Shown: positions 18,833 through 28,523, numbered from the stretch's first letter. The stretch: DNA of 64,000 bases from Lutimonas zeaxanthinifaciens (GCF_030503675.1 NZ_CP129964.1:310001-374000); one strand, 5' to 3'. The notes: a model not told the origin generated them from the letters alone. A program made the numbers and translations.

Positions 18833-19451
18833 AATTTGAACTTTTTATTAGATATATGTTACGAATATAAACAACAATACCAAAAAGATGTCCGACGAAT
18901 AATACAGGATCCTTTCTTAAAATGGCATAAATAAGGATCAAGGATGATCCGGTTACACTAAGAACCCAGAATCCTAAAGGAAGAATGGATTCTTTCCGTT
19001 TCTCTGAATAAATCCATTGATATATAAACCTCAGGTTAAATACAACCTGGGCCACACTTCCCATTACGATGAGCCACCAAGGAATATTTTCATTTTTAAA
19101 AACCCTTTCAATATCAATCTGATTGTTGTTGAAGGAATACCACAAAATCAGAAACGGAGCAAAAATCAGAAACCCTCTAAGAAAAAGAGGCAGCTTTTTC
19201 CAAAAACCATTTAATTGTAAATTTCTTATATAGACAAAGTAGGTGATCACCTGCCCCAGCATGATGGCAAAATCATCTCGGAACCAACCGTAAACAAACA
19301 ATAGAAAAGAAGCCAGGAGGCTAAGTTGCCAGAATATAAGCGGGGTAATTACTTTTTTTACCTTTTCCGATTGTATCCATTGAATGATCAGTCGTGAGGA
19401 AAACAAAATCTGAGCCGAAAACCCCAGACTATAAATGAGCCAGTCACTCAT
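18825..19451 (-). CDS. Membrane protein with two LAB_N domains
   Basis: 208 residues made of an internal duplication. Each half has the LAB_N pattern (lipid-A-disaccharide synthase N-terminal domain, a small membrane fold related to SMR transporters). One half has QILFSSRLIIQWIQSEK and the other QVVFNLRFIYQWIYSEK. Both halves end in a 'YFVYIRN/VVYIRN' segment. There are about six membrane helices. Stand-alone LAB_N proteins often sit beside GT2 and ArnT-like genes, as here. A role in moving or delivering the lipid-linked sugar is an inference. It starts 2 bases after the GT2 stop. Confidence 0.85.
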   Translation of the reverse strand: MSDWLIYSLGFSAQILFSSRLIIQWIQSEKVKKVITPLIFWQLSLLASFLLFVYGWFRDDFAIMLGQVITYFVYIRNLQLNGFWKKLPLFLRGFLIFAPFLILWYSFNNNQIDIERVFKNENIPWWLIVMGSVAQVVFNLRFIYQWIYSEKRKESILPLGFWVLSVTGSSLILIYAILRKDPVLFVGHLFGIVVYIRNIYLIKSSNYE

Positions 19452-19453
19452 AA

Positions 19454-20182
19454 TTATCGCTTTATCTCAGCAGAGGATTCTGCTATTTTATAATTGATAT
19501 ATTTTCGTTTCATCCAAAGATAGGCAAAGCAATCGGCCAAAGGACCAAATAAACGGTTCCATAAGTGATACTTGGCTTCACCTGCGATACGCGGAAAATG
19601 CCTTACAGGTACCTGTTTTATTTTACCATCCTGAAGTAAGATCATCGCAGGTAAAAATCGGTGTAAACCCTTGAACATAGGAATTCTTTTGGCGTAGTCC
19701 GTTTTTATGATCTTTAACGGACATCCGGTATCATCCATTCCGTCGTGCGTAAATGACCTTCTTATTCCATTGGCAATGGCAGACGACAAATTTTTAACAA
19801 AAGAATCTTTCCTGTCTGATCGTAGCCCGGTTACCAAGTCGTAATGATCGATTTCCGCAAGCAACAAATTAAAATCTTCCGGAGCTGTTTGAAGATCTGA
19901 ATCAATATATCCGATAAGGTCCGTGGTGGAGTGGTCAAACCCTGCCTTTAATGCAGCACTTAAGCCTCTGTTCTCCTCAAAACTCAGATAGGAAAATCGA
20001 TCATCTTTGTCGCAAATTTCTTGGATTTTGGTTTGACTATGATCTGTAGAGCCGTCATTGACAAGAAGTACTGTCGTCTCTGCCAGAGAAATTTCAAGGA
20101 AAGCTGTGAGTTCCTCTCCTAGCCTGGATATATTATCTTCTTCGTTGAATATTGGAACAATGATGTTAAGTGATCTTTTCAT
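19454..20182 (-). CDS. Family 2 glycosyltransferase (polyprenyl-phosphate type)
   Basis: 242 residues from the ATG at 20182; the longer frame uses a TTG. The GT-A fold is clear: VPIFNEEDN near the N-terminus, a DGSTD motif, GYIDSDLQT as the metal-binding DxD, and a basic C-terminal end. No C-terminal membrane helices are present, so it resembles Dpm1 rather than full ArnC. It probably charges undecaprenyl phosphate with a sugar for the ArnT-like enzyme. It starts 8 bases after folB. Confidence 0.9.
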   Translation of the reverse strand: MKRSLNIIVPIFNEEDNISRLGEELTAFLEISLAETTVLLVNDGSTDHSQTKIQEICDKDDRFSYLSFEENRGLSAALKAGFDHSTTDLIGYIDSDLQTAPEDFNLLLAEIDHYDLVTGLRSDRKDSFVKNLSSAIANGIRRSFTHDGMDDTGCPLKIIKTDYAKRIPMFKGLHRFLPAMILLQDGKIKQVPVRHFPRIAGEAKYHLWNRLFGPLADCFAYLWMKRKYINYKIAESSAEIKR

Positions 20183-20190
20183 TTTTAATA

Positions 20191-20547
20191 TCAACGTTTT
20201 CTCTCCATTATAATTGATACCATTTCTACGTTACCACCTATAGGCGGGTTGAGCTTTGACACTTTAATTTTTGCTTTTTTTACCAGGGGAATCTCAAGTA
20301 AGATTCGGTCAAGGATAAGGCTGGCAACGGTTTCCAGTAGTTTCGTCCGTACTGCCATTTCTTCTTTTACAATCTTGTTCAGGTGAACATAATCAACAGT
20401 ATCGGCCAGATGGTCTGATTTTGATGAAGGTTGAAGGTTTGCTTTCACCGAAAGGTCTATCCTGTAATCTGAGCCAATTTTACCTTCTTCAACTAAACAG
20501 CCATGGTAGGCATATACTCTGATATTGCTGATTTTAATCGTCCCCAA
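20191..20547 (-). CDS. folB: Dihydroneopterin aldolase FolB, TTG start
   Basis: FolB cleaves 7,8-dihydroneopterin in folate synthesis. The 118-residue product has the family segments IRVYAYHGCLVEEG near the start, a central LETVA(S/E)-type segment and a late SKLNPPIGG. No ATG is found in frame upstream or within the N-terminal conserved part, and the TTG at 20547 places Met-Gly-Thr-Ile-Lys exactly where the family begins. It is the first gene of an operon with GT2, LAB_N and the ArnT-like gene. Grouping folate synthesis with glycan genes is probably a chance of gene order. Confidence 0.9.
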   Translation of the reverse strand: MGTIKISNIRVYAYHGCLVEEGKIGSDYRIDLSVKANLQPSSKSDHLADTVDYVHLNKIVKEEMAVRTKLLETVASLILDRILLEIPLVKKAKIKVSKLNPPIGGNVEMVSIIMERKR

Positions 20548-20650
20548 GATGTAGAAATTTTTGCAAATATACTTATTCCAAGTTCATGGGGGCCATATTT
20601 CATTAAAAAGCAGAAGATCAGTTGAAAAGATTGATCAAAAACAGTATTTC

Positions 20651-21670
20651 TTAATAGTTGCCGTTCTCTGGATATTTTGCCATAAACTCTTCCACCTTAT
20701 CAACCATTTTTTTACTTCCCACAAAGATTGGAACGCGCTGATGCAGCTCAGTAGGTTTAATTTCCAGGATTCTTTTGTAGCCATCTGTTGCCTTTCCTCC
20801 TGCCTGTTCCGCAAGAAAAGCAATAGGGTTACATTCATAGAGCAAGCGCAATTTACCCTGGGGGGACTTGGAACTCGTGGGGTACATGTAGATACCTCCT
20901 TTGATCATATTCCGATGGTAGTCTGAGACCAGGGATCCAATGTATCTTGCTGAATAGGGTCGGTTTCCTTTTTCCTCCTGACAGTATTTTAGATAATCCT
21001 TTACGCCTTGAGGGAAATGGACATAGTAACCTTCGTTAATAGAATAGATACTTCCATCTTCCGGGAATTTCATATTGGGATGTGACAGATAATAGGTTCC
21101 CATGGCAGGGTTCAAGGTAAAACCATTGACACCACAACCTGTTGTATAAACAAGCATGGTAGAGGTCCCGTAAACAACATATCCGGCAGCAACCTGCAGA
21201 TTTCCGGGCTGAAGAAAATCATCTTTGGTTACTGGAGTCCCTATTGGTGTGACTCTCCTGTAGATGGAAAAGATCGTCCCCACCGAGACATTGACATCAA
21301 TATTAGAAGATCCGTCCAAAGGGTCAATAAGTACAACATATTTATTGTCGTGTGATCTGTTTTTGCCTTCTATGATTACAAAATCATCCTCTTCTTCACT
21401 GGCAATACCACAAATAATTTCACGATTGATCAGCGTTTTCATAAAGACATCGTTGGCATATACATCCAGTTTTTGCTGATCTTCTCCCTGAATATTGGTG
21501 TCACCTGCGGCTCCGAGTATGTCTACAAGGCCCGCTTTATTCACTTCATGGTTCACTACCTTACTCGCAAGTTTTATAGAGCTAAGCAATCTTGAAAGTT
21601 CACCCGATGAATATTGAAAATCATTCTGATTATCAATGATATACTCTCCGAGGGTTTTTGTCTTATGCAT
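20651..21670 (-). CDS. fbp: Fructose-1,6-bisphosphatase, class 1
   Basis: 339 residues from the ATG at 21670; an upstream TTG is rejected. The metal-binding signature [12 protein letters not shown] is present, with a Glu-rich EEEDDF segment before it. C-terminal [21 protein letters not shown] completes the active site. The enzyme hydrolyses fructose-1,6-bisphosphate in gluconeogenesis. It is monocistronic and divergent from the GNAT/aspartate kinase genes. Confidence 0.97.
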   Translation of the reverse strand: MHKTKTLGEYIIDNQNDFQYSSGELSRLLSSIKLASKVVNHEVNKAGLVDILGAAGDTNIQGEDQQKLDVYANDVFMKTLINREIICGIASEEEDDFVIIEGKNRSHDNKYVVLIDPLDGSSNIDVNVSVGTIFSIYRRVTPIGTPVTKDDFLQPGNLQVAAGYVVYGTSTMLVYTTGCGVNGFTLNPAMGTYYLSHPNMKFPEDGSIYSINEGYYVHFPQGVKDYLKYCQEEKGNRPYSARYIGSLVSDYHRNMIKGGIYMYPTSSKSPQGKLRLLYECNPIAFLAEQAGGKATDGYKRILEIKPTELHQRVPIFVGSKKMVDKVEEFMAKYPENGNY

Positions 21671-21707
21671 TTTATCCGGGTTTAGGGGGTTACTATACAA
21701 ATATGGT

Positions 21708-21715
21708 TATTTTTG
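21708..21715 (+). promoter_or_regulatory. Possible -7 element before the GNAT gene
   Basis: TAttTTTG lies 19 bases before the ATG. No TTG at the right distance is seen, so the call rests on one element. Confidence 0.35.
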
Positions 21716-21734
21716 TATACTTTAAAACGAAAAT

Positions 21735-22214
21735 ATGGAGATATTATTGAGGGAAGGAAAAAAATCTGATATGCCTTCGGTTTTGGAACTTATCAAAGAA
21801 CTGGCAACTTTTGAAAACGAGGAGGATGCAGTAGAAGTCAGTGTGGAAGAACTGCTAAGAGATGGTTTTGGCGAACGTCCTTCTTTTAAAGTTTTTATAG
21901 GAGAGATTGAAGGGAAAATAGTTGGAATGGCACTATTTTATGAGCGTTATTCTACCTGGAAGGGAAAGTCAATCCATCTTGAAGACCTAATCGTCAGTGA
22001 TGCTTATCGCGGAAGAGGAGTCGGAAAGGCCTTGTATACGAAAGTTATGGAGTATGCACATCAAAGAAATATCAAGAGAGTATCCTGGGAAGTACTTGAC
22101 TGGAATCAAGTGGCGATTGACTTTTATGAATCTACTGGTGCTCATATCGTGGAAGGATGGCAGGTGGTGCATATGAATGAAGCATCTTTGAACAAGTTTG
22201 TCAGTAATACCTGA
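21735..22214 (+). CDS. GNAT family N-acetyltransferase
   Basis: 159 residues. The acetyl-CoA-binding motif A is clear in DAYRGRGVGKALYTKV (about 94-110), preceded by LEDLIV. The C-terminal WEVLDWNQVAIDFYES is typical of the diamine/spermidine acetyltransferase-like subgroup. The substrate is not certain. It is 26 bases upstream of aspartate kinase and probably co-transcribed. Confidence 0.9.
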   Translation: MEILLREGKKSDMPSVLELIKELATFENEEDAVEVSVEELLRDGFGERPSFKVFIGEIEGKIVGMALFYERYSTWKGKSIHLEDLIVSDAYRGRGVGKALYTKVMEYAHQRNIKRVSWEVLDWNQVAIDFYESTGAHIVEGWQVVHMNEASLNKFVSNT

Positions 22215-22240
22215 ATTAGATTCGGGAGCAAAATATATCA

Positions 22241-23494
22241 ATGGAAATATTCAAATTTGGGGGAGCCTCAGTGAAGGACGCTCTTGGGGTTAAGAATTTT
22301 AAAAGGGTTCTTGAGAAACTTGAAGCAAAAGATGTTGTAATCGTCATTTCTGCCATGGGAAAAATGACCAATGCCTTTGAAGGCCTTGTAAGGGCTTATG
22401 TGGATAAAGACGGGCACGTGGAGGAGCACCTGACTACGATTCGGAATTTTCATCTGGACATTTTGGACGATCTTGATTTTGATCAGGACGATTCAATTTT
22501 TGAGTCTGTAGAGGGAATATTCTCAGATTTATCCAATTTTTTGACAAAGAATAATTCAACAGATTACGATTATATTTATGATCAGGTCGTAAGTAAAGGG
22601 GAGATGCTCTCCACTCGTATTTGCAGTGCATATTTGAACCGAAGTGGTATCAGGAACAACTGGCTTGACGTCAGAAAATGTATCAAGACCAACAGTGATT
22701 TCAGAAGGGCAAGAGTACATTGGGAGGCCACTGAAAAAGCGATAAAAACTGAATTAAAGGGCAAGGGTATTACCATTACACAGGGCTTTATTGGAAGCGA
22801 TAATTATGGCAGGACAACTACCCTCGGAAGAGAGGGCTCTGATTACACTGCGGGAATTTTTGCCTATTGTTTAGAGGCAGCTACGGTTTCTATTTTTAAA
22901 GATGTTCCGGGTGTTCTGAATGCCGACCCAAGAGAATTTGATGAAACCAGATTGATCGAACAGATATCGTACAAGGAAGCCATCGAAATGGCTTTTTACG
23001 GAGCTTCCGTTATTCATCCCAAGACCCTGCAACCCTTGCAGAGAAAGTCAATTCCATTAAGGGTCAGGTCATTTCTGGATACGGATGCAAAGGGAACATT
23101 TGTGGGGAGTGAACTGGATATCGTTCCCAAAACTTCCTGTTATATTGTCAAGAAAAATCAAATATTGATATCAATTTCCGATAAAGAATTTCATTTTGTT
23201 ATGGAAAATGATATTAGTGAGATTTTTAGAATGTTGCACGAATTGAAATTAAAAGTAAATTTAATACAGAATTCAGCCTTGAGTTTTTCTGTATGTATTG
23301 AGGATAATTTTAATAATTTTGAAAGGTTGCTTCAAAATTTAGAACCAGGCTATAAGGTAAAGTACAATAAGAACCTTGTTTTGTATACGGTCAGGCATTT
23401 TGATGAAAAGGCGGTGGATGAACTCGAAAAAGGGAAAGAGCTTTTATTAAAACAGCGCAGCAGGGAAACCGTCCAGTTAATAGTTAAAGCATAA
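22241..23494 (+). CDS. Aspartate kinase, monofunctional
   Basis: 417 residues. The N-terminal nucleotide-binding motif is KFGGASVKD. TTTLGREGSDYTAG gives the aspartate-binding region and FKDVPGVLNADPR is also conserved. The C-terminal part is an ACT-type regulatory region (about 300-417). It catalyses the first step to lysine, threonine and methionine. No homoserine dehydrogenase domain is present and no other gene of the pathway is adjacent. It is 7 bases before the OlsF-like gene. Confidence 0.95.
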   Translation: MEIFKFGGASVKDALGVKNFKRVLEKLEAKDVVIVISAMGKMTNAFEGLVRAYVDKDGHVEEHLTTIRNFHLDILDDLDFDQDDSIFESVEGIFSDLSNFLTKNNSTDYDYIYDQVVSKGEMLSTRICSAYLNRSGIRNNWLDVRKCIKTNSDFRRARVHWEATEKAIKTELKGKGITITQGFIGSDNYGRTTTLGREGSDYTAGIFAYCLEAATVSIFKDVPGVLNADPREFDETRLIEQISYKEAIEMAFYGASVIHPKTLQPLQRKSIPLRVRSFLDTDAKGTFVGSELDIVPKTSCYIVKKNQILISISDKEFHFVMENDISEIFRMLHELKLKVNLIQNSALSFSVCIEDNFNNFERLLQNLEPGYKVKYNKNLVLYTVRHFDEKAVDELEKGKELLLKQRSRETVQLIVKA

Positions 23495-23501
23495 AGGTCA
23501 G

Positions 23502-25301
23502 ATGAGTCTGGTTAATTCCAAGGAAATAGCAAAAGTTTTGAAGCTTGATAAATTCGGGTGGGCAGGGACAATTGTTGGATGGACCTTGCTGAAAACTTTG
23601 AGGATTTCCAAGTTAAACCGGATTTATGAACGCCATAAACATAAGGAAGACATTGAGTTTCTAGACGGTATTTTAAGAGATTTTAAAATTGATTTTGAGA
23701 TTCCTGAAGACGATCTGGCGAGGATACCCAAGGAGGGCGCTTTTATTACGGTATCCAATCACCCTCTTGGAGGGATTGACGGGATTTTACTGTTAAAGTT
23801 ATTGGTTGACAGAAGGCCGGATTATAAGATAATAGCCAATTTTCTTTTACACCGTATCGTACCATTGCAGAAATACGTGATGCCTGTTAACCCCTTTGAA
23901 GATCATAAAGATGCCAAATCGAGTGTGGCCGGAATAAAGAATGCCTTGCTTCATCTCAGTAATCGATTCCCTTTGGGAATATTTCCGGCGGGTGAAGTGT
24001 CGACCTTTAAAGACGGAAAACTAGTAGTTGACAAGCCCTGGGAAGAAGGAGCTATTAAGATCATAAAAAAGGCCAATGTTCCGGTTATACCCATATATTT
24101 TCATGCCAAGAACAGTAAATTATTTTACTTTTTATCCAGTTTGAGTGATACAATGCGAACGGCTAAGTTGCCTTCGGAACTTCTGACTCAAAAAAACAGG
24201 GTGATCAAAGTAAGAATCGGAAAACCGATTACGGTCAAGGAGCAAAACGATTTTCAAACGCTTGATGATTTTCATCTTTACCTGAGGAAAAAGACCTACA
24301 TGCTGGCCAACCCTTTTGAAAAGGAGTCTTCATATATCAATGCCAAGAACTTTAAAATACCCAAGCCTGCCAAGGCCATTATAGACCCGATAGATACTTC
24401 CCTGATCGAGAAAGAGCTGAAAGCTTTGGACAAAAACGACTCACTATTATTCACCAGCAAAATATACCGAATTTACCTGGCTGACAGTAAGGACATACCG
24501 AATACCCTTAATGAGATTGGAAGGCTCCGAGAAGTTACTTTCAGAGAGGTTGGTGAAGGAACCAACAAGGCTCTCGATCTTGATCAGTTTGACGGGTTTT
24601 ACAAACATCTCTTTTTATGGGATTCAAGTCAGAAACAACTTGTAGGAGCCTACAGGATGGGTCTTGGACAAGAAATTTTTAAGAAACGCGGGATCGAAGG
24701 ATTTTACGTGAACGAGCTTTTTAAGATCGAGACTGAGCTGTTTGACATGATGGAGGCCACTATTGAAATGGGCAGGGCCTTTATTATCAAATCTTACCAG
24801 CAACGGCCCATGCCCCTGTTTTTATTGTGGAAAGGGATTGTGCATGTGACCCTGAGGTATCCTGAACATAAGTACCTGATGGGAGGTGTGAGCATCAGTA
24901 ACAAGTTTTCCAATTTTTCCAAATCCCTGATGATCGAATTCATGAAGTCTCATTATTATGACCCGTTCATTGCTCAATATGTTCATCCCAAACAGGCATA
25001 TAAAGTAAAATTGAACGTAGCCGACAAGGACTTTGTTTTTGATTCTGCCAAAGCAGATATGAACAAATTTGACAAGATCATTGATGAGCTGGAACCCGGT
25101 GATTTAAGACTTCCTGTACTGATGAAAAAATATGTCAAGCAAAACGCCAGGTTGATCGCTTTTAATGTAGATCCTAAATTCAATAATGCGGTGGACGGGT
25201 TAATGTACATCCGGATAGCTGACATTCCGGATACGACCGTAAAGCCAGTTATGGAAGAGTTCCAGGCCGAACTTGAACGAAAGTTAAACAACGAGAAATA
25301 G
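23502..25301 (+). CDS. OlsF-like bifunctional acyltransferase (PlsC domain plus OlsB-type GNAT domain)
   Basis: 599 residues in two parts. Residues about 1-285 form a lysophospholipid-acyltransferase domain: SNHPLGGIDG at 85-94, with His87 and Asp93, then FPAGEVSTFKDG and a VIPIYF segment. Residues about 300-590 resemble the N-acyltransferase of ornithine lipid synthesis (LREVTFREVGEGTN, then GAYRMG). OlsF proteins with this layout have been shown to make ornithine lipid, including a homologue from Flavobacterium. The product is thus probably an aminolipid of the outer membrane. The exact amino acid head group is not visible in the sequence. Confidence 0.8.
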   Translation: MSLVNSKEIAKVLKLDKFGWAGTIVGWTLLKTLRISKLNRIYERHKHKEDIEFLDGILRDFKIDFEIPEDDLARIPKEGAFITVSNHPLGGIDGILLLKLLVDRRPDYKIIANFLLHRIVPLQKYVMPVNPFEDHKDAKSSVAGIKNALLHLSNRFPLGIFPAGEVSTFKDGKLVVDKPWEEGAIKIIKKANVPVIPIYFHAKNSKLFYFLSSLSDTMRTAKLPSELLTQKNRVIKVRIGKPITVKEQNDFQTLDDFHLYLRKKTYMLANPFEKESSYINAKNFKIPKPAKAIIDPIDTSLIEKELKALDKNDSLLFTSKIYRIYLADSKDIPNTLNEIGRLREVTFREVGEGTNKALDLDQFDGFYKHLFLWDSSQKQLVGAYRMGLGQEIFKKRGIEGFYVNELFKIETELFDMMEATIEMGRAFIIKSYQQRPMPLFLLWKGIVHVTLRYPEHKYLMGGVSISNKFSNFSKSLMIEFMKSHYYDPFIAQYVHPKQAYKVKLNVADKDFVFDSAKADMNKFDKIIDELEPGDLRLPVLMKKYVKQNARLIAFNVDPKFNNAVDGLMYIRIADIPDTTVKPVMEEFQAELERKLNNEK

Positions 25302-25310
25302 TCAATTAAT

Positions 25311-25757
25311 TTAAAACCAGGGTTTCCTTCCCACCTGATAGGTCTGGTAGAATTCCTCATCCGATTTGGCGAGGTAAACAATTCCTTCAATTAGCCCGAT
25401 GAGAGCGACAACTCCTGCTAGAAATCCTAAACTCAGTATACTGATGACCAGCATGATCAATCCTTCTTTCTGGTATCCAAGAATGAATTTATGAATGCCA
25501 AGGGCTCCGAAAATGATCGCTACGATTCCCGCCACGATCCTTTTGCTTTCATGGTCCGAACTTATTTGCTCATAGGCTTCTTTAGCACTTTCAGAAAATT
25601 CTGAAGCGGTACTTTTCACTTCCTCTTGAAAATCCTGGGTATTTTCATCGATTTCCTTAGCTATTTTACCCGCTTTTTCCTTAATTTTTTTGGCACCTTC
25701 CTCGATCTTTTTTTCCAGATCTTTGATGGGATCTTTTTTATTGTCTGACGTATCCAT
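25311..25757 (-). CDS. TM2-domain membrane protein with helical N-terminal region
   Basis: 148 residues. The first 80 are a charged, Lys/Glu-rich amphipathic helix, probably a coiled coil or YtxH/apolipoprotein-like. The C-terminal 65 form a TM2 domain: two hydrophobic helices around GIHKFILGYQKEG, with a second helix containing GFLAGVVALIGLIEG. TM2 proteins have no agreed function. The gene converges on the OlsF-like gene, 9 bases apart. Confidence 0.82.
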   Translation of the reverse strand: MDTSDNKKDPIKDLEKKIEEGAKKIKEKAGKIAKEIDENTQDFQEEVKSTASEFSESAKEAYEQISSDHESKRIVAGIVAIIFGALGIHKFILGYQKEGLIMLVISILSLGFLAGVVALIGLIEGIVYLAKSDEEFYQTYQVGRKPWF

Positions 25758-25819
25758 TGCCTTGATTTTTTGAAGTGGATTCTCTCAAATTTAAAGATTT
25801 TAATAATCAATTCCTATTC

Positions 25820-25849
25820 TTTGAGGTTCTTTAAATTTTACTACTTTTG
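25820..25849 (+). promoter_or_regulatory. Promoter of gpsA
   Basis: TTTG at 25820-25823 and TActTTTG at 25842-25849 are 18 bases apart, and the ATG is 17 bases further on. Confidence 0.55.
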
Positions 25850-25866
25850 AAGCATAAGGACAATTT

Positions 25867-26862
25867 ATGCAAAGCAAAGAAAAAGTCGCGGTCATAGGAG
25901 GAGGAAGCTGGGCCACCGCCATCGTAAAGATGTTATGCGAAAATCTTGATGAAGTGGGCTGGTATATGCGAAGCTATTATATCATTGAACATATTAAAAG
26001 AAACAAGCACAATCCGAACTATCTTAGTTCGGCCTATTTTGATACCGAAAAACTACATTTTTCTGAAGATATAAATGAGATTATCGGCTATGCTGATTAT
26101 TTGATCTTTGCTGTTCCGTCTGCTTTTCTTCAATCAGAACTTGACAAGATCAAGGTTCCACTTGATGATAAAATCATTTTTTCGGCCATTAAAGGGATTG
26201 TTCCTGAATCGGGCCTTATTGTGGGGGAACATTTTCATAATGTTTTGGGAGTGCCTTTTGAAAATATCGGAGTCATCACTGGCCCGTGCCATGCGGAAGA
26301 AGTTGCCATGGAAAGGCTCTCTTATCTAACCATTGCCTGTCAGGATGAAAGTAAGGCGGAAGTTCTTGCTAACAAATTGAACAGCCGGTATATCAATACC
26401 AAAATTTCAGATGATATCATCGGGACAGAATATGCCGCGATGCTGAAGAATATTTTTGCGATTGCTGCGGGAATAGCCCATGGTCTTGGCTATGGAGATA
26501 ATTTCCAGGCGGTATTGATGTCGAATGCGATCAGGGAAATGAAGCGTTTTATCAAAAAGATCCACAAGATGAAGCGCAATATCAATAATTCAGCTTACTT
26601 AGGGGATTTACTGGTGACGGGATATTCTACATTCAGCCGAAACAGAATGTTCGGAAATATGATCGGAAAAGGATACACAGTAAAATCAGCTATGTTTGAA
26701 ATGAGTATGGTGGCCGAGGGATACTATGCCACTAAAAGTGCGTATAAACTAAATCAGAAAAACAAAGCGGATACACCGATAATCGACGCAGTTTATAGAA
26801 TCTTATATGAAAATATGGACGCAAAAAAGGAATTTACCAAACTCACGGACATTCTGAATTAA
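25867..26862 (+). CDS. gpsA: Glycerol-3-phosphate dehydrogenase [NAD(P)+]
   Basis: 331 residues. The N-terminal Rossmann motif is IGGGSWATAIVK. GPCHAEEVA and the catalytic-lysine segment AAMLKNIFAIAAGIAHGLGYGDN follow in the C-terminal helical domain. The enzyme reduces dihydroxyacetone phosphate to sn-glycerol-3-phosphate for phospholipid synthesis. It faces glpD tail to tail, 8 bases apart, with no terminator between. Confidence 0.96.
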   Translation: MQSKEKVAVIGGGSWATAIVKMLCENLDEVGWYMRSYYIIEHIKRNKHNPNYLSSAYFDTEKLHFSEDINEIIGYADYLIFAVPSAFLQSELDKIKVPLDDKIIFSAIKGIVPESGLIVGEHFHNVLGVPFENIGVITGPCHAEEVAMERLSYLTIACQDESKAEVLANKLNSRYINTKISDDIIGTEYAAMLKNIFAIAAGIAHGLGYGDNFQAVLMSNAIREMKRFIKKIHKMKRNINNSAYLGDLLVTGYSTFSRNRMFGNMIGKGYTVKSAMFEMSMVAEGYYATKSAYKLNQKNKADTPIIDAVYRILYENMDAKKEFTKLTDILN

Positions 26863-26870
26863 TTTGCATT

Positions 26871-28523
26871 TCAGGTAAAAGTTTTACTCGCTTTGATGGT
26901 ATTTTCCAGCAGTTCTTTTTCTTCTTGGTAAGTATTGTCATCCCAATCAAAAGTTTCGGAAAATAATTTAAGAACCGGGATTAAGAGAAACTCAATGTCT
27001 ATGGGGTCAAAGTAGAGTTTACCGGATCTTCGCTCTAAAAAGTCAAGAGGTTTTGCTACCATTTCATGCTCCAGACAGAATTGAAGTTCAGCAATTCCAA
27101 GTCGAATCAACGGATCTTTTTCATCGGACTTTTTGAAAAGCTCGAAGATTAGTTCAGTCTGTTTCCCATAGCGATGGACCAGAGACTTAACCGTCTTTTT
27201 TGATACATCATAATTCTTCCATAACGGAAGCATATCTTTAACGTAGGCCGTCACTTCTGTATAATCAGCAAATGAATTTTCCGTCAGTTTCAGGTTTTCG
27301 GTTTGTACTGACCTCAGATTGACGTTATAGTCATTTTGCGCCCTTTTACTGACCACATCAACCACGCGTTCTGCCATTTTTCGGTAACCGGTAAGTTTTC
27401 CGCCGGCAATTGAAATCAAACCGGAATCCGATTCAAAAATCTCATCTTTTCGTGATAACTCACCTGCTGATTTTCCTTCCTTCCAGATCAGCGGCCGCAA
27501 TCCTGCCCAGCTCGATATGACATCCTCAAGTTTTAATTCAATTTCGGGGAACATGTTGTTTACCGCTTCTACCAGATAAACAGCGTCTTCTTTTTTTACT
27601 TGAACCGTTTCCGGTTCTTTTTCGAATTTTGTATCTGTAGTGCCCACATAAGTGACTCCGTGTCTTGGTATGGCAAAGATCATCCTGCCATCCGAAACGT
27701 CAAAATAGATCGATTGTTTAACAGGTAACTTCTTATGCGGGAATACCAGATGTACCCCTTTAGTCAGTTGAAGCCGTTTTGAGCGGTTTGCCTGAGGGTC
27801 CATTGACTCGCGCAGGTCATCCACCCAGGGGCCTGTCGCGTTCACCACATAACTGGCTTTAAGCGGATATTCTTCACCGAGCATCTTGTCATAAACCATT
27901 GCTCCCTTGACCTGGTTGTGATGATATATAAGTGACTTAACTTCTGTGTAATTCAGAGCCACAGCCTCCTCGCGGAAAGCTGTTTTTAAGACCTCAATCG
28001 TTAGCCTGGCATCATCGGTTCGATATTCCGCATAATAACCGGCTCCTTCAAGTATTTCCTGAGGCAACAAAGGTTCGAGCTCCAGGGTCGTTTCTTTGTT
28101 AAGCATCTTTCTCTTATCATCCCCCTCAACATTAGCCAGAAGATCATAGATTTTAAGTCCTATTGAGGTAAGCCAGGAGCCATAGGTTCCGTTCTCAATA
28201 ATAGGCAGGATCATTTTATCCGGAACCACCAGATGAGGTGCCAGCTCATGAAGAATTGCCCGCTCGGAACCCACTTCATGAACCAGAAACAGGTCAAACT
28301 GTTTTAAATAACGAAGGCCACCATGAATTAATTTGGTCGATTTGGAGCTGGTGCCTGAAGAGAAGTCATTTTGTTCCACAAGAGCTACCTTAAGGCCCCG
28401 TGAAGCGGCATCCAAAGCAATTCCTGCACCGGTGATTCCACCACCGATCACAAGCAGGTCATAAGATTCATTTTTCAGCTTTTCCTGGAATTCACGACGG
28501 TATTTATTTGAAAATACAGGCAT
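26871..28523 (-). CDS. glpD: FAD-dependent glycerol-3-phosphate dehydrogenase
   Basis: 550 residues. The FAD motif is VIGGGITGAGIALDAASRG near residues 24-42. SSKSTKLIHGGLRYL is the family signature, and GGKLTGYRKMAE follows in the second half. A C-terminal helical domain completes the fold. It oxidises glycerol-3-phosphate to dihydroxyacetone phosphate at the inner membrane and feeds electrons to quinone. It is the last gene of the run glpF-glpK-(unknown)-(PNPOx-like)-glpD and directly abuts the stop of the PNPOx-like gene. Confidence 0.95.
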   Translation of the reverse strand: MPVFSNKYRREFQEKLKNESYDLLVIGGGITGAGIALDAASRGLKVALVEQNDFSSGTSSKSTKLIHGGLRYLKQFDLFLVHEVGSERAILHELAPHLVVPDKMILPIIENGTYGSWLTSIGLKIYDLLANVEGDDKRKMLNKETTLELEPLLPQEILEGAGYYAEYRTDDARLTIEVLKTAFREEAVALNYTEVKSLIYHHNQVKGAMVYDKMLGEEYPLKASYVVNATGPWVDDLRESMDPQANRSKRLQLTKGVHLVFPHKKLPVKQSIYFDVSDGRMIFAIPRHGVTYVGTTDTKFEKEPETVQVKKEDAVYLVEAVNNMFPEIELKLEDVISSWAGLRPLIWKEGKSAGELSRKDEIFESDSGLISIAGGKLTGYRKMAERVVDVVSKRAQNDYNVNLRSVQTENLKLTENSFADYTEVTAYVKDMLPLWKNYDVSKKTVKSLVHRYGKQTELIFELFKKSDEKDPLIRLGIAELQFCLEHEMVAKPLDFLERRSGKLYFDPIDIEFLLIPVLKLFSETFDWDDNTYQEEKELLENTIKASKTFT

